DNA of 64,000 nt from Teratosphaeria epicoccoides (GCA_021401465.1 JADDMT010000123.1:16942-80941), one strand, 5' to 3'. Positions 32,346 through 43,991 are shown, counted from the stretch's first letter. Made by a program: numbers and translations. The notes: a model not told the origin generated them from the letters alone.

Positions 32346-32890
32346 GCAAGCATGGTGCATCAAGCGAGTCTTCTGAGCGCAACAAACTCAACTTTAATGT
32401 CCTGTTGCAGCTTGACCGAGCTTCGGGCTTCGGGCTTCATAAAAGCCTTGCTTGGACCCAGGTATGAGGTCGTAGCATAGATCGAAATGTGGATATGCAT
32501 GAGATACTAGTACGACTCTCACGGTCACCGGCAGTCGGACTAGTGCACCGTGGCGCAAGTCGCAATCGGGATGAGATTGGAATCTTCGATAGCTAGCGCA
32601 CTTGGCTGAGCAACGACTCACTTGGCTCTGTCTGTCAACCTAAATTTGGGAATGCAAGTTGTTGCCGGACCGAACGCGGCATGGATATGGCTGTCTCGCA
32701 CACCGAGCCCAATCATTTGAAGACGAGAAACCGGAAACGATCCCTCGCACCGGCCGTGGTTTGTCCGCGAGAATGTGCTTCTTCACGTTTGACAATGATG
32801 CACCAGTCTGGCCAATGCGGCTCAAATTGACGGTATTATTGCTTGACGACATGGTTCTGAATGCCGTCAGTCGTCGATACCTAGTAAAGG
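32346..32890. other. intergenic region, upstream of the Fringe-like gene
   Basis: 545 bp with the GTPase gene 3' flank and the promoter of the next gene. Nothing specific was recognised. Confidence 0.45.
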
Positions 32891-34351
32891 ATGTACCTGA
32901 GCGTGCTTCACTTTTGCCGAAGCCGGCTCCACTACATACACTGGAAAGCTGTTGCTCTGATCGTCGCTGTCTCGGCAGCAGGTTATGCAGTCCTTTCCCG
33001 TGGTCCCTTTGATCACTCTCTGGCCTTCGCATCGCATATCATCAACCATCGACATTCTTTCGCCCACGCGTCATTTCCAACGAACAATGTCGCAGTCATC
33101 GTCAAGACCGGAGCGACAGTCTCGATGTCCGGGCGTCTGGCTGCACTGCTATGCACATCACTGGCTGCGGTGAAAGATCCTCTGATTGTCTCAGATCTGG
33201 AGCAAATGATGGGAAAGCACCGCATACACGATGCTTTTGCTCATTTTCCCAAGGAGATGATAGATAACCATCCAGACTTCGCGCTCTATCGCAAGCAGCA
33301 AGAATACGTTGCCACCGGGGACGCAAAAAGTCTGGAATCGCTCAGCAAAATGCCCATCCCCAATAACAAGGGCATCGAGGACAGAAATGCTGCCTGGGCT
33401 CTGGATCGATACAAATTCCCGCGCATGGTGGAGCTCGCCATCTCAGAACGGCCGGACCGGGACTGGTATGTCTTCATGGAAGATGACACATATCTGAGCC
33501 ACGATGCCCTTCTTCAATTTCTCGCGGAGTACGATCCCGGCGAACCGTGGTACATCGGAAGCCCAGTGCGGATGCCAGGTCGGAAGGAAGAGCCTTATTT
33601 CTTCGGCTATGGAGGTAGCGGCTTCATTCTGTCTAGAGCAGTGATGAAGGAGTGGGAGAATCATCACTACGATCTGGCGAGTCACTGGGACCAGAAGATC
33701 CAAGACATATGGTTCGGCGACTGGGTCATGGCCCAAGTCCTCCATGAAGAGCTCGGTCTCCGACTGACTCCGGCATGGCCGATGCTGAACAATGACGAAC
33801 CCTCGATGATACCCTTCGGGCATGACACCTGGTGTCAGCCTGCAGTGACATTGCATCACATGCAAGCCCAGCAGTTCAACTCCATCTACCAGGCGGAGAA
33901 AGAACGGCATGGCCATGCCCTGAACTTCAGAGATGCCTTTGCAGCTGCAACTCCTTCCGGCCTTCCGAACAGACGAGGGAACTGGACAAACGAAGCAGAT
34001 AAGAGAGACTATCATGAAACGAAACATCGCTGGCAGTTCAAGCTGAAGCCTCCCAAGCGTGCTCATCGATCGTATGACAGCTGCCACCAAGCTTGCGAAG
34101 AGGACAAAAGGTGCTTCATGTTCTCTTTCGTGGAAGATTGGCCACGGCTGGAGTTCAAAGACAGTGCCGAAGTGGACACCAAGTGCCATCTGAGCGATGT
34201 GTTTCGGTTGGGCCATGCGCAGGAGCCGAGCACTGTGGAGTCCGAGGATAAAGCTAAGAACATGACGATTACGTATGACAGACACTTGACCAGTGGCTGG
34301 ATGACCAGTCGGATCGACGGATTCAGGGAGAAGAAAGACTGCGGTCGATGA
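32891..34351 (+). CDS. Fringe-like type II membrane glycosyltransferase (GT31-related)
   Basis: A single 486-residue exon. A short basic N-terminus precedes one membrane segment (residues about 18-37, HWKAVALIVAVSAAGYAVL), so the catalytic part faces the Golgi lumen. The Fringe/DUF604 fold is marked by VAVIVKTGATVS, the DxD-type metal site in WYVFMEDDTYL, then GEPWYIGSPV, YGGSGFILSRAVM, and WFGDWVMAQVL with the acidic catalytic-type motif. The region after residue 400 has spaced cysteines (SYDSCHQACEEDKRCFMFSF...CHLSD) resembling a PAN/apple-like module. The donor and acceptor sugars are unknown; family knowledge suggests beta-1,3-linked transfer to O-glycans or wall glycoproteins. The N-terminal start is the first ATG of the frame and precedes the anchor directly. 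Confidence 0.85.
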   Translation: MYLSVLHFCRSRLHYIHWKAVALIVAVSAAGYAVLSRGPFDHSLAFASHIINHRHSFAHASFPTNNVAVIVKTGATVSMSGRLAALLCTSLAAVKDPLIVSDLEQMMGKHRIHDAFAHFPKEMIDNHPDFALYRKQQEYVATGDAKSLESLSKMPIPNNKGIEDRNAAWALDRYKFPRMVELAISERPDRDWYVFMEDDTYLSHDALLQFLAEYDPGEPWYIGSPVRMPGRKEEPYFFGYGGSGFILSRAVMKEWENHHYDLASHWDQKIQDIWFGDWVMAQVLHEELGLRLTPAWPMLNNDEPSMIPFGHDTWCQPAVTLHHMQAQQFNSIYQAEKERHGHALNFRDAFAAATPSGLPNRRGNWTNEADKRDYHETKHRWQFKLKPPKRAHRSYDSCHQACEEDKRCFMFSFVEDWPRLEFKDSAEVDTKCHLSDVFRLGHAQEPSTVESEDKAKNMTITYDRHLTSGWMTSRIDGFREKKDCGR

Positions 34352-34576
34352 TGTACTCGTATGTGACCTTTGAATGCTACACCAAGCATGTGCAATTCTT
34401 TCTCGGTCCTCGTGCATCCTTACGTCTAGCAAAGATTCGAGCCTTCTTTGGAATCAAAGCTGGCGCCTATGCATAAATAATCGGTGGATGGTACACTGTT
34501 CGACACGATGAGCATGTGAATCCCCAAGCAGTGTCTAGAATGATTCTGATGCATTCCCTCAGGTACTGGGAACTTA

Positions 34577-34843
34577 CTAGGCCTTCTTGTAGACATAAAC
34601 TCTCCCTTTCGTGCGGTGTTTAAAACACGTGTCGGAACATTTGTCGTCCTGCGACAACCCTTTCTGGACTTCTTCGACGCAGTAAGCATGATCGAGATAC
34701 GCGCAGCCGTCGTGGCCTTGATTGATGCATTCTTGGACTTGGAACCCGCAGCAACGGAGATCGGTAAAGTGGCATTCTGTGGCGGAGGACAGGGCGGGGA
34801 GGTGCAAGAGCATCGCAAGAGTGGTGAAGGTCGGAAGCTTCAT
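34577..34843 (-). CDS. Small cysteine-rich secreted protein, 88 residues
   Basis: The ATG at 34843 begins a textbook signal peptide (MKLPTFTTLAMLLHLPALSS, cleavage near SSA-TE). The frame is open upstream for 112 more codons, but that part lacks an export signal and looks like leader DNA. The mature ~67 residues contain eight cysteines (TEC; RCC; QEC; GC; YC; KC; TC), enough for four disulfides, and finish in a basic tail RVYVYKKA. No intron is needed. The pattern fits fungal small secreted proteins, including effector candidates; no named family was recognised and no activity is claimed. Confidence 0.75.
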   Translation of the reverse strand: MKLPTFTTLAMLLHLPALSSATECHFTDLRCCGFQVQECINQGHDGCAYLDHAYCVEEVQKGLSQDDKCSDTCFKHRTKGRVYVYKKA

Positions 34844-36748
34844 TGTAGATGGAAGGCGGTTCGCGCGGCCTGGAATGCCGATTCGATCAGCTGACGTCGT
34901 TCGATAAGATGATTCTTCGCGTGTTGTGGGACAGTCCCGGAGGTTCAGTGGATTGAGCTCGTCGGCAATAGAGCTATGAGATGTATTCGATCGAGATCCA
35001 CCAGTGGGTGCCAGATGGACTGAAGGCCGATCTTGAGCAGCGAGCAGGGATGGCGAAGGGTAGAAATAAGAGCAAAGCTCATTGAGAGACGGTAAGAGAC
35101 GGGAGCGAGCCTGCTCTCGTTTGGCGTCGAGACAGCGGAAGGTGGACTCTATGTACCTGCACGTTTTGCTCAGAGACAAATATGTCCAAGTGAGTCACTT
35201 CCAACAGCAATGATTTCCCGCACACTTGTGACCCGCGAAGCGCTCCGGGCAGTGACGGAGACGCACGCCGTGTGTGTCCGCCAACAAATCCGGTGACCGT
35301 AATGAGATTAAATAGCCGCCAAGGCCGGGACCAAGTGCAAAAGAGACAAGTGAGTGAAATGTTACGAGATGAAGTTTTCGAGCGAGATTTGCATTCGCCG
35401 ACTATTGATCAAGCACTTGACCACGTAAGCGCATGATATCTGCCGTCTACGGTGTTGTCGATCAGCCAAGGTTGGTCAAAAGGTGGAATTACGCCTGCCT
35501 TTACAGACGATACCGCCCAGCCCATTGGCGCCGATTGCCTCGATGAGGTCTGAATGGGAGCATCTTGCGGGGCCCTAGGATATCTCAATAGAGGCCTGAT
35601 CCAGCTCTTCGGCCACGGATGCGTAGTTGTCGCGCAGCTGGGCAGTAAGGGCCGCTGTAGCGGGGTACATCAGAGCAAGTATTGACGGGTGCAGGACTGC
35701 ATCATGCGTATCTCCAAGGCGGCACTGGATTTTTTCAGACCGTAGCGGCTGCTGAAGGCAATGGCGACGTCGCCGTGGACGGACGGTGGGTACGGAGTAA
35801 TTGCAAGATCAGCCGGTCAGTGGTGTCCTCCAAAATGTGACTCCACTAGACGGATGATGGGCATCGGGAACCACATGATCTTCATTGGTGTTGCTGTGTC
35901 TTGCTGCTGCACGACGAGGCAGCATTGAGCAAGATGGAAAATGAACTCCGACGTTGGATCGAAGGCATGCTGCCTACATCACATCAGCGGCTTGTGCACG
36001 GTCGATCGTGTCGCTCGAAATAGCAGGCACAGCCCCACTCCTTTGGCACATCAGGCCAAGACACTGATCCTGACGCCGACTTCTTTTTGCGCAGGCGAGA
36101 CTTTGGATCCACGAATCGGTCACGGTCAAGCTCTCGAGTCCCGTGTACTCGTTAACAGCAATCGTCCCCGACATTATGATTGACGCTCCATCCGGTTGCC
36201 TCCCATCTTCCTTCAACGTTCGGTGGCTGCTGTCGCATGGAAGGCCGCTAACTGTCGTATTCGATGTGACCAAGCTCAGCTTGGCCCCTGTGCCTCTCTG
36301 GTACGTTCCCACAAGACCAACACAGGCCAGTCCCAATGCCCAGACAGCATCACAACAAGCTCCCGCGCCACTGTAGGGCGATACGATATCCTAACAATGC
36401 ACACCGCCAGTAGGACGTAGTGGATCTGGAGAACTGAACCAGCTGACACGGGCTTACAGAGTCCAGAAGCTTTCGAGATCTGTGCAAACGACTGTGGCTG
36501 CCGAATGATGCATTGGGTTGCAAGGTTGCTAATGTGATCACCCGAACTTGGAATAGGATCACCCCAGGACTTCCTTATATCAGACCTAGTACTAGAAAGG
36601 CTCGCCCTGCCGCGCTTCGGTCTCACTCATTTCTGGTCGCCGAGAATAGAAGACCACGCCGCCTGGATTACTCGTTGTAGGGCTACGTCCCGCTATTCTG
36701 ACTGTTGCGAGGCGCATCGCAGCTGGGCATATAATATGCTCAGCTTGG
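34844..36748. other. gene-poor stretch, about 1.9 kb
   Basis: The left 300 bp should be the promoter and leader of the small secreted protein gene. The remainder has only weak frames. On the minus strand, 36336-35974 is open and, read from a possible acceptor near 36393, gives a protein-like string (ACCDAVWALGLACVGLVG and onward) that might be an exon of a decayed or unrecognised gene; I could not place a start or a family. An AT-richer patch with CATATAATATGC lies at 36729-36739 just before the next open frame. Confidence 0.4.
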
Positions 36749-38305
36749 ATGATCATCCTCGTCGCGGCGCAGCTTGGTAGCATATTGTATATCTTAACCG
36801 AGCTGCCATGCAACGGACACCGCGCTACTGATGCATACTACAGTACAACAGGAGGTCACCTTTATGAAACCTTGGGTCACCTCATGCGGCTTGTGAATAG
36901 TAAGGCCGATCTGGCCCTTTCCCGGGACTCGGCCCAGCTACAACGCGATACTTCGTGCGCAATCGAGCGTACTTCACATCGTGAACGTCCAACCGATGGT
37001 CGCAAGTCGGGCGGCAGCCAACCCTTGTTACGCCCCTCGACGGGCACAGCCAGCTGCATGGACCCTCGCCAACATAGCAGATGCAGTGAAAATGAGCACA
37101 GACAGGTCCAGTACGAGGGTCACATAGCAAATCGACGACGACTGCCGACAGCCCAAAGGCTCGACGCTCATACAAGTCCCCTGCCTCAGACACAATGGTC
37201 AGAGATACCGCTGCACTACCGGCCGCTGAACTGGGTCGACCCACGATCTCAGCATCCACCTTCCGATCAGAAATCTCCCCGACAACATGCTCCAATAGCT
37301 TATGGCCGTGCCTCTGTCAGGTCGGGGGACGTACCAGCACCGTTGAGACCCACACTGATCACAAGAGGCCAGTCTTTGAGGCACAATCCCGGGTCGGGTG
37401 ACTCACAAGAAGATTTCGCTCGCTTATACCCAGCCATCGGCACCTACGACGGCCTTCGGCCCACTTCTTTGGACACTGCGAACGCCCAGCAGTCTCGCAC
37501 ACGTCCAGTCAGCCACCCACTTCATATCGGCTATGCGCAACATGGACCTCGACCAAGCATGTTAGACTCCGCGCACGCTGCGCCTCGAGCACCCACCCAT
37601 ACTCGCTCTGGAAAGCGGGACACCCATCGCATCGTTGGTGCAGGCGACGCAGCTTTCAACGACGAAGAGGAGTTTAGACTATTTGTGCAGGCCACCGTGG
37701 GCTTGAGCCCAGAGATGGCCTCTAGACAGCCGGGATCTTATGCATCATGGAGTCCGACGCGGACGCAGCCTTTGACGACCGATTTGGGACGAGGCGGCAC
37801 TTTTCAGCGCCAGCAAGACGAGCAGGTCATGTCTCCAATTACCGAAACCCTGTCGCCGTCGACGGCAAGAGCATTTCAAGAGCTGTCTTTTCTACCATGC
37901 ACTGCACAGGCAACAGCACGACAAGACACCATGCTCGCGTACCAGCAGGTCCCGACGATGCCTGAGACGTTTGATCAACCACCTTGGAGACATCAACACA
38001 TTCTGCCGCCAACACCACCATCGCCGCCCCCGCCTCGACCACTGACACGGACAAGGCCGCGCCTTCGGACCTCGACATCGTGTGTGGACTGGTGGCCGAG
38101 CACAGCGCCGTCTACATATGAAGTCAGCCCGGTCGATACGGACGAATACGATGACATTGCTCCTCCGTCGCCGTTGGGAGATGATGAGCTTCCTGACTAT
38201 GCGACAAGTCAGGCTCAGGTGCAGGCACAGCAACGAGTCGAGGCGGCGAGGAGAGCACGGGAGCTGCAGAGTCAATGGCAGGCGAGCGGCGGAGCGAGGC
38301 GATGA
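36749..38305 (+). CDS. Disordered protein of unknown function with conserved LPDYATSQAQ tail
   Basis: An open frame of 518 codons. Almost the whole chain is rich in Arg, Gln, Pro, Ser and Thr and predicted by eye to be disordered. Two parts look constrained: an acidic short segment (FNDEEEFRLFVQATVGLSPE, about residue 305) and the C-terminus, where a PPSPLGDDELPDYATSQAQ motif is followed by an Ala/Arg/Gln helix (RVEAARRARELQSQWQ). A proline run (TPPSPPPPRP) and Trp-containing SCVDWWPSTAPS precede it. The first ~100 residues resemble translated leader, and a TATA-like TATAATATG lies only 15 bases before the first ATG, so the true start may be the Met at 37058 (residue 104, 415 residues). LPDY-type PY motifs can recruit Nedd4/Rsp5 ubiquitin ligases, but that is only a suggestion. 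Confidence 0.6.
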   Translation: MIILVAAQLGSILYILTELPCNGHRATDAYYSTTGGHLYETLGHLMRLVNSKADLALSRDSAQLQRDTSCAIERTSHRERPTDGRKSGGSQPLLRPSTGTASCMDPRQHSRCSENEHRQVQYEGHIANRRRLPTAQRLDAHTSPLPQTQWSEIPLHYRPLNWVDPRSQHPPSDQKSPRQHAPIAYGRASVRSGDVPAPLRPTLITRGQSLRHNPGSGDSQEDFARLYPAIGTYDGLRPTSLDTANAQQSRTRPVSHPLHIGYAQHGPRPSMLDSAHAAPRAPTHTRSGKRDTHRIVGAGDAAFNDEEEFRLFVQATVGLSPEMASRQPGSYASWSPTRTQPLTTDLGRGGTFQRQQDEQVMSPITETLSPSTARAFQELSFLPCTAQATARQDTMLAYQQVPTMPETFDQPPWRHQHILPPTPPSPPPPRPLTRTRPRLRTSTSCVDWWPSTAPSTYEVSPVDTDEYDDIAPPSPLGDDELPDYATSQAQVQAQQRVEAARRARELQSQWQASGGARR

Positions 38306-38539
38306 GCTGTCACTGTGATGTCCCATCACGAGGGAGAGGCACCCGTGTGCGACTTTTGCTGTACATAGGCGCTCAGTCGTAGAAAAGACCATTGGTGGTA
38401 TTCATGCAAGCTGCCTGTTGGCGGGCACCGCTGCTCGTTGTCTCGCCTCTCACGTACTCTATACGTGCATTGCACACCGGCTGAAGAGTCCAACGACGGG
38501 CAAAATCTAAAACCGCAGACAAGCAATTCGGTGCCTCAT

Positions 38540-40400
38540 CTACAGGAACGGCTCGATGTTGATCTCCAACGTGCTCGTTGGGAACGGCAGCTCGAAATGC
38601 TTCAGCACCGTCGGATGCAGAATGCCGAATGTCCCAATACGCTCGGCTTTCTTGCCCGCGATCTGAAGGAAGATGGCGGCGGCGTGACCTGCGAGGTAGG
38701 TCGAGTCTGCGAGATGTCAATAATCAGCAAAGACACATGTATACCAGATTGGCTGCGTTGGTCGACATACCATCAACCTCCTCGATGAAGTAGCCCTCCA
38801 GCTTCGGATTCGCTAAGCCATCCTCTCGCGTGATGAAAGCGGACTTCAGCATCAGCATGACTCGATCCAGCAATCCATGCACCTGCTCGAAGCCAGACGT
38901 CTTGCCGTACCAACATGCCGCGAAATGTCGCTCATTGCGACTCCGCCTCTCCGCCTTGTCGTCCTTGAGCACCACATCAGACACCTCGAAGATCTTCATC
39001 GGCACGCTATGTCGCTTGTTCTCCCTGATAGTCTTCAAGAGACCGGGAATAAGCGATGTTCGCACGATCTGGTACTCTGCTGTCTTCGGATTTTGCAATC
39101 GCACAGCACGGCCGTCGTCCTTCTTGTTCAGCCATCCGTGGTTCTCGTCGTGTGAGCAAAGGATCAGAGGCATGACTTCTGCCCATCCGGCCATGGCGGA
39201 TTCTAACCGCACAATGTCGGCCAGCTTGTTGATGGGTAATGCTGCGGCGGTGAATGCGCGCGTGGATTGGAAGGAGCGAGGGAGGTTGTTGAAGCCGTAG
39301 GCGATAGCTGCATCTTCCATGATGTCTGCTTGATGCAGGACATCTGCGCGCGTGATTGGAATCTCAACGTCCAGGATGTCTTTGTCGGTGGAGGACGGCT
39401 GGACGGAATAGCACATCTTCGTGAGAAGTTGAGACCAGGATTCTCTGGACTCGTTCAGACCGCAGACGCTGTTGATGTAAGATGATGAGGCTTGAGCGGG
39501 GCGAGGAGTCAGATTCGGTGTTTCTCGTGTTTGACGGTTGTGATCTGAAACGATCTTGACAGGCTCGATGGTGAAGGGTTCTTCGCAGTATTGGCTGAAC
39601 ATTGAGACGATCATGTGGTTTACGATTTCTAGTTTTGTCTTATCGGTCGCAGTGATGTCTATGAACACGTTGCTCGTGTCGAGGGTGATTTTGGAGTGGT
39701 TGCTGTTGATGATGGGTGGCATTGAAAGCACGGTGCGGTTCTTGTCGTAAATGATAGGATACACTGGCGAGTCACGGATGATGTGCAGGTAGCGTGACAG
39801 ATGCTTGTCCTTCTCGTAGAACTCCATCATTTCTGTGCCGTTCATGACTTTCGTCTGATTGAGTGGTGCGAATGAGATTTGCTCCGGTGGAAGTGCTTCA
39901 TACGTGAAAGGCCCTTCTATGGTGTCGAGATCGTGGGTACCGATAGCTACCAGCGTTCGTTGTCTCGCCAGATTCTGGTGCAATTTATCTTGCAATGCAA
40001 TGAAGGACTCATATCGTGCCTTGGTGAACTTGACATTCCGCAGTATCGCACAAGAGAAGTACGGCCGGATCTGACTTGTCTCCTTTTGTACTGTCACCGT
40101 CTGCAGCTCTCCAGTCGCCGGCGGCTTGAGGGTGTAGTTGGGTATCGATTGCCTGCCCAGGAAGACATTGAGGTTCATAGCAATGCCCTCGAAGCAAAGC
40201 ATATCATATCTGTTCGCGGGTATCTCAATCTTCAACTGCGGTGCCTCCTCCACGCCGTCCACGATCGGTCTCTTCTGATCCGTGGTGTCCTCGTCGAGCT
40301 CGATACCAAAGTCAAAGCATAGCTCGTCGAATTCCCGTGTGGTATATTGTTTGCCCAATGCGCGGAAGAGTTCAGCCTTGTCCACCGCAATGGTAGGCAT
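38540..40400 (-). CDS. FRS1: Cytosolic phenylalanyl-tRNA synthetase beta subunit
   Basis: Exons 40400-38771 and 38706-38540 give 598 residues. The 64 bp intron (GTATGT...TCGCAG) splits an Asp codon; splicing joins FIEEVD to STYLAGHAAAIFLQ, and the protein ends PFPTSTLEINIEPFL, the expected finish. The order of domains matches archaeal/eukaryotic PheRS beta: an N-terminal domain (MPTIAVDKAELFRALG), the B3/B4-type core (IPANRYDMLCFEGIAMNLNVF), the B5 domain (ITRADVLHQADIMEDAAIAYGFN) and the catalytic-like module (NPKTAEYQIVRTSLIPGLL; KIFEVSDVV; FAACWYG). It forms an alpha2-beta2 enzyme charging tRNA-Phe in the cytosol. It diverges from the PP2A scaffold gene. Confidence 0.96.
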
Positions 40401-41127
40401 GTCGGCGGTTCGCAGCCGGTGTAGACGCCCACCCGATCAATGTCGTGGTCCTTCCTGCAGAGTATTTGACTTTCGCGTGCAGCTGAGCGTTGCGCTCCTT
40501 CCTGATGCAGGCAGTTCTCCCGTTTGTCCGAATCCTCGCCCACGACTGGCCTTTCCGAGCACGTGTGGAAGTTGTTGCGCTGTTCTTCCATTTTGATTTG
40601 GAGTCACAGAAAGTTGCTGTGCGTGCCTGACGCACGGACCGTGAGACGTATTGAGAGCGCATCAATAACATTAACCATCCACCCTCCACTACCTCGAATA
40701 ACCCCACTATTGCGTTAATACACCACTGTAGACTCGCTCGATTGCCCACCAGCGACACGTGGCACTGCAATTCCCCCAAATCGGTGAGTCTCGCAGGCGC
40801 GAAGGCGTATGACGCTGTATCATCACATGCGCCGGTTCAGATTGGGACCTGCATTGCATATTGGCTTCATGTACCGCTACCAAGCTTTCTGCATACACCA
40901 CAACCACCTTCACATCCATGCAAGAGCCATCAAGTGCAGCAGAATTGATGGTGAAGTGCTTGCAGAGACCCAAATTCGAGCTTGTCCTTCACAGACAAAG
41001 CGGAAGCCAGCGATCCCCGAGCTCCCTTCGATAGGCTGTGAAAAGCAGGACACCCACGACCCTGTCCTGCGATCCAGCCAGCCGCTCCTTACCAATTACA
41101 CGATACACTGCGCGCAGAGGACAGAGA
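40401..41127. promoter_or_regulatory. Divergent promoter between FRS1 and TPD3
   Basis: A 727 bp interval carrying the promoters of two housekeeping genes transcribed away from each other. No TATA box or named factor site was assigned. Open frames within it are short and unsupported. Confidence 0.5.
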
Positions 41128-43289
41128 ATGGATGACAACACCCAAGGCGACGAGCTCTACCCGATCGCCGTCCTAATCGATGAGCTGAAGGTGCGCAAAA
41201 GGCGGACAATCCACATATGAGGCGGCAAGGGGCAGTCCGCTAACTGGTACCACAGCACGATGATGTCCTGCTGCGCTTGAACGCGATCAGGAGACTGTCG
41301 ACCATTGCGCTGGCGCTTGGCCCGGAGCGGACACGAGACGAGCTTATACCTTTCTTGGACGGTATGTTGTCATGGCGCTCGGGAGAAGGAACGCGTGGCT
41401 GACAGGTGTACAGAGTCTGTCGAAGACGAGGATGAAGTGCTCACAGCCCTCAGCGACGAGCTGGGCGGCTTTGTCGAGTACGTCGGCGGTTCAGAGTATG
41501 GGCACGTGCTCCTTTCCCCTTTGGAGAATTTGGCGACCATCGAGGAGCCGCTAGTGCGCGACAAGGTATGCTCGTAGAGATTTCAATGGTGAGTACTATA
41601 CTGATATCCGTAGGCTGTGGAGTCCCTCAACAAGATTTGCGAGCAGCTCTCGCAAGAGCAAATCGAGCAGTATTTCATTCCTCTCACCGTCCGCCTCTCG
41701 AAAGCCGACTGGTTCACCTCCAAAATCTCTGCCGCTGGCCTATACAGCACGCCTTACCAGCGAGCCACTGCACAATCACAAGAAGGCTTGAGACAACAAT
41801 ACGCGCAGCTCGTCCACGATGACACCCCCATGGTACGACGTCAGGCCGCTACGTACTTGGCAAAGTTCGTCAAGAACATGCCAGCGACGATTGTGATCAA
41901 CGAGATGATACCGTTGTTCCAGCACTTGGCTGCGGACGATCAAGACAGCGTGAGGCTGTTAACAGTGGATGTGCTGATCGCGATCGCCGAGGCAGTGCCG
42001 AAAGAGCAGCAAGGCAGTCATGGTGTACTACTTGCAGCGTTACGGAGTCTGTTTGAAGACAAGAGCTGGAGAGTGCGGTATATGGTCGCAGATCGCTTCG
42101 AGAAGATCGCCAAGGCTGTAGATGAAGAAGTCATCGCGAGAGACCTGGTGCCGGCATTTGTCAAGCTGCTCAAGGATACCGAGGCCGAGGTTAGGAGTGC
42201 TGTTGCTGGGCAAATACCTGGTAAGTGTTGGATTTGGATGAGAATGCAAGAGACTGGTGCTGACGGGCTTAGGCTTCTGCTCTCTGGTCGATCGCCAAGC
42301 CCTTCTGCAGGACATCATGCCCGCGATCGAAGAGCTCGTGTCCGACTCATCGCAACACGTCAGGGCTGCGTTCGGCAACCAGATATCCGGCCTGGCACCG
42401 ATCTTGGGCAAGCAAGGCACCACCGAGCATCTCCTGCCAATGTTCCTTCAGATGCTTAAGGATGATTTTCCGGACGTCCGTCTCAACATCATTTCGAAGC
42501 TCGAGCAAGTGAACAACGTCATTGGCATCGAGCTTCTATCTCAGTCGCTTCTTCCGGCGATCGTGCAACTGGCAGAAGACAAGCAGTGGCGCGTCCGTCT
42601 CGCCATCATTCAGTACGTCCCGCTGCTGGCTTCGCAGCTTGGCGTCAAGTTCTTCGACGAGAAGCTTTCCTCTCTTTGCATGTCATGGCTCGGCGACACT
42701 GTCTTCTCTATTAGAGAAGCCAGCACACAGAATCTCAAGAAACTCACGGAGGTGTTCGGTGTGGAGTGGGCGAGTGAGGCAATTGTGCCGAAGGTGGCGG
42801 CGATGGCAGAGCACCCGAACTATTTGTATCGGATGACCACATGTTTTGCTGTTTCGGTAAGGCGAGGCACCAGCAGAAGCAATGGAGACGTGCCGCTGAC
42901 ATCATGCGTAACAGACTCTTGCGCCTGCCCTTTCTCTGCCCGTGGTCCACCGCTCAGTGCTCCCAATCCTAAATCAGCTGGTCGAGGATCCCATCCCAAA
43001 TATCCGGTTCAATGTCGCCAAGTCCTACGCCGTGCTCATCGACATCCTCAAGCGGCTACCAAACGAGACCACAACAGTCATTGAGATGGAAAAGCAGGGT
43101 ACGGCGGGTACGGCGGGTACGAACGGAACGAGTCAAGGCCAGGATATTATCAAGAACGAGGTCATGCCGCCATTGGAGAAGCTTATGCAGGACGACGACG
43201 TCGACGTGAGATTCTTTGCCACCACAGCGGCGAAGAGCTGGACGGACGCCGCGGCAACGGGCACGAGCGAGGACGCTATGCAGGCCTAG
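41128..43289 (+). CDS. TPD3: Protein phosphatase 2A scaffold (A/PR65) subunit
   Basis: Six exons (41128-41190, 41256-41361, 41414-41565, 41614-42220, 42273-42856, 42915-43289) encode 628 residues; five introns of 48-65 bp all keep phase, with clear branch sites such as GCTAACT. The chain is built of about 15 HEAT repeats: the opening DELYPIAVLIDELKHDDVLLRLNA, the PFLDESVEDEDEVLTAL repeat, SWRVRYMVADRFEKIA and QWRVRLAIIQYVPLLASQLG are near-invariant in PR65. The horseshoe holds the catalytic C subunit and a variable B subunit, setting PP2A substrate choice in cell cycle and septation. A small Gly/Thr-rich insert (QGTAGTAGTNGTSQGQ) near the C-terminus is a fungal-type loop expansion. Confidence 0.96.
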
Positions 43290-43991
43290 GAGGTTGGTAG
43301 TGGAATCCAGTAGATACTCCTTGTCAGCTATGCGAGAGGCGCCGCATGAAGCCATAGTGGTCGAGGCATTAGAGTGGAGACAGCACTCAGCATGAACACT
43401 CTTCTTGGGCGAGATTACGTATGTGAAATGCACGTATGCATAGTTGCGTGACATGACTTCCTTCCATTTCCTGCCGCTACCCTTGAACACTAACCGTTTT
43501 GATCAGTGGTAGCATGTATGACTTTGTGGTGGTACTGAAAACGACCTTGACTTTCGCCTGTTCACCAGCCATGTAGGTCTGCTCACAGCGACAATTGCAC
43601 CATCGGCGTCGATGCGCTCGGTGTTAAGGAAACATGAGCCACCTAGGTGATGGTAACCACAATGTCCACACTACTGTTCCGTTGGAACGATCATTCAGAC
43701 ACTCTCATCGAGAAACTATCGTGGAGAACCTATCATTGAGACACTGCCATTTGGAAGCAATGGAATTGTCTGCTATTGACGATCCTCTCACTCTCTCTTC
43801 TGGTCAACTCACAGCATGGACATCGTCGTTGCAGTGTATCATCTAAAACGGATATCCATCATTTCGAATGGATATCGAACATTGATGACCATTGCTCACA
43901 TATATGTGGCTGACATCACAGCTGACGTGAGTCCTGTGGCTTCGTACCCGGTCTCATCGATAAGCATGGCCAAAGCAAGCAATGCCACGAT
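43290..43991. other. intergenic 3' region between convergent TPD3 and GST genes
   Basis: 702 bp between convergent genes. No frame with support; contains two copies of GGATATCNA-type sequence near 43851-43876 but nothing that forms a clear repeat. Confidence 0.45.
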
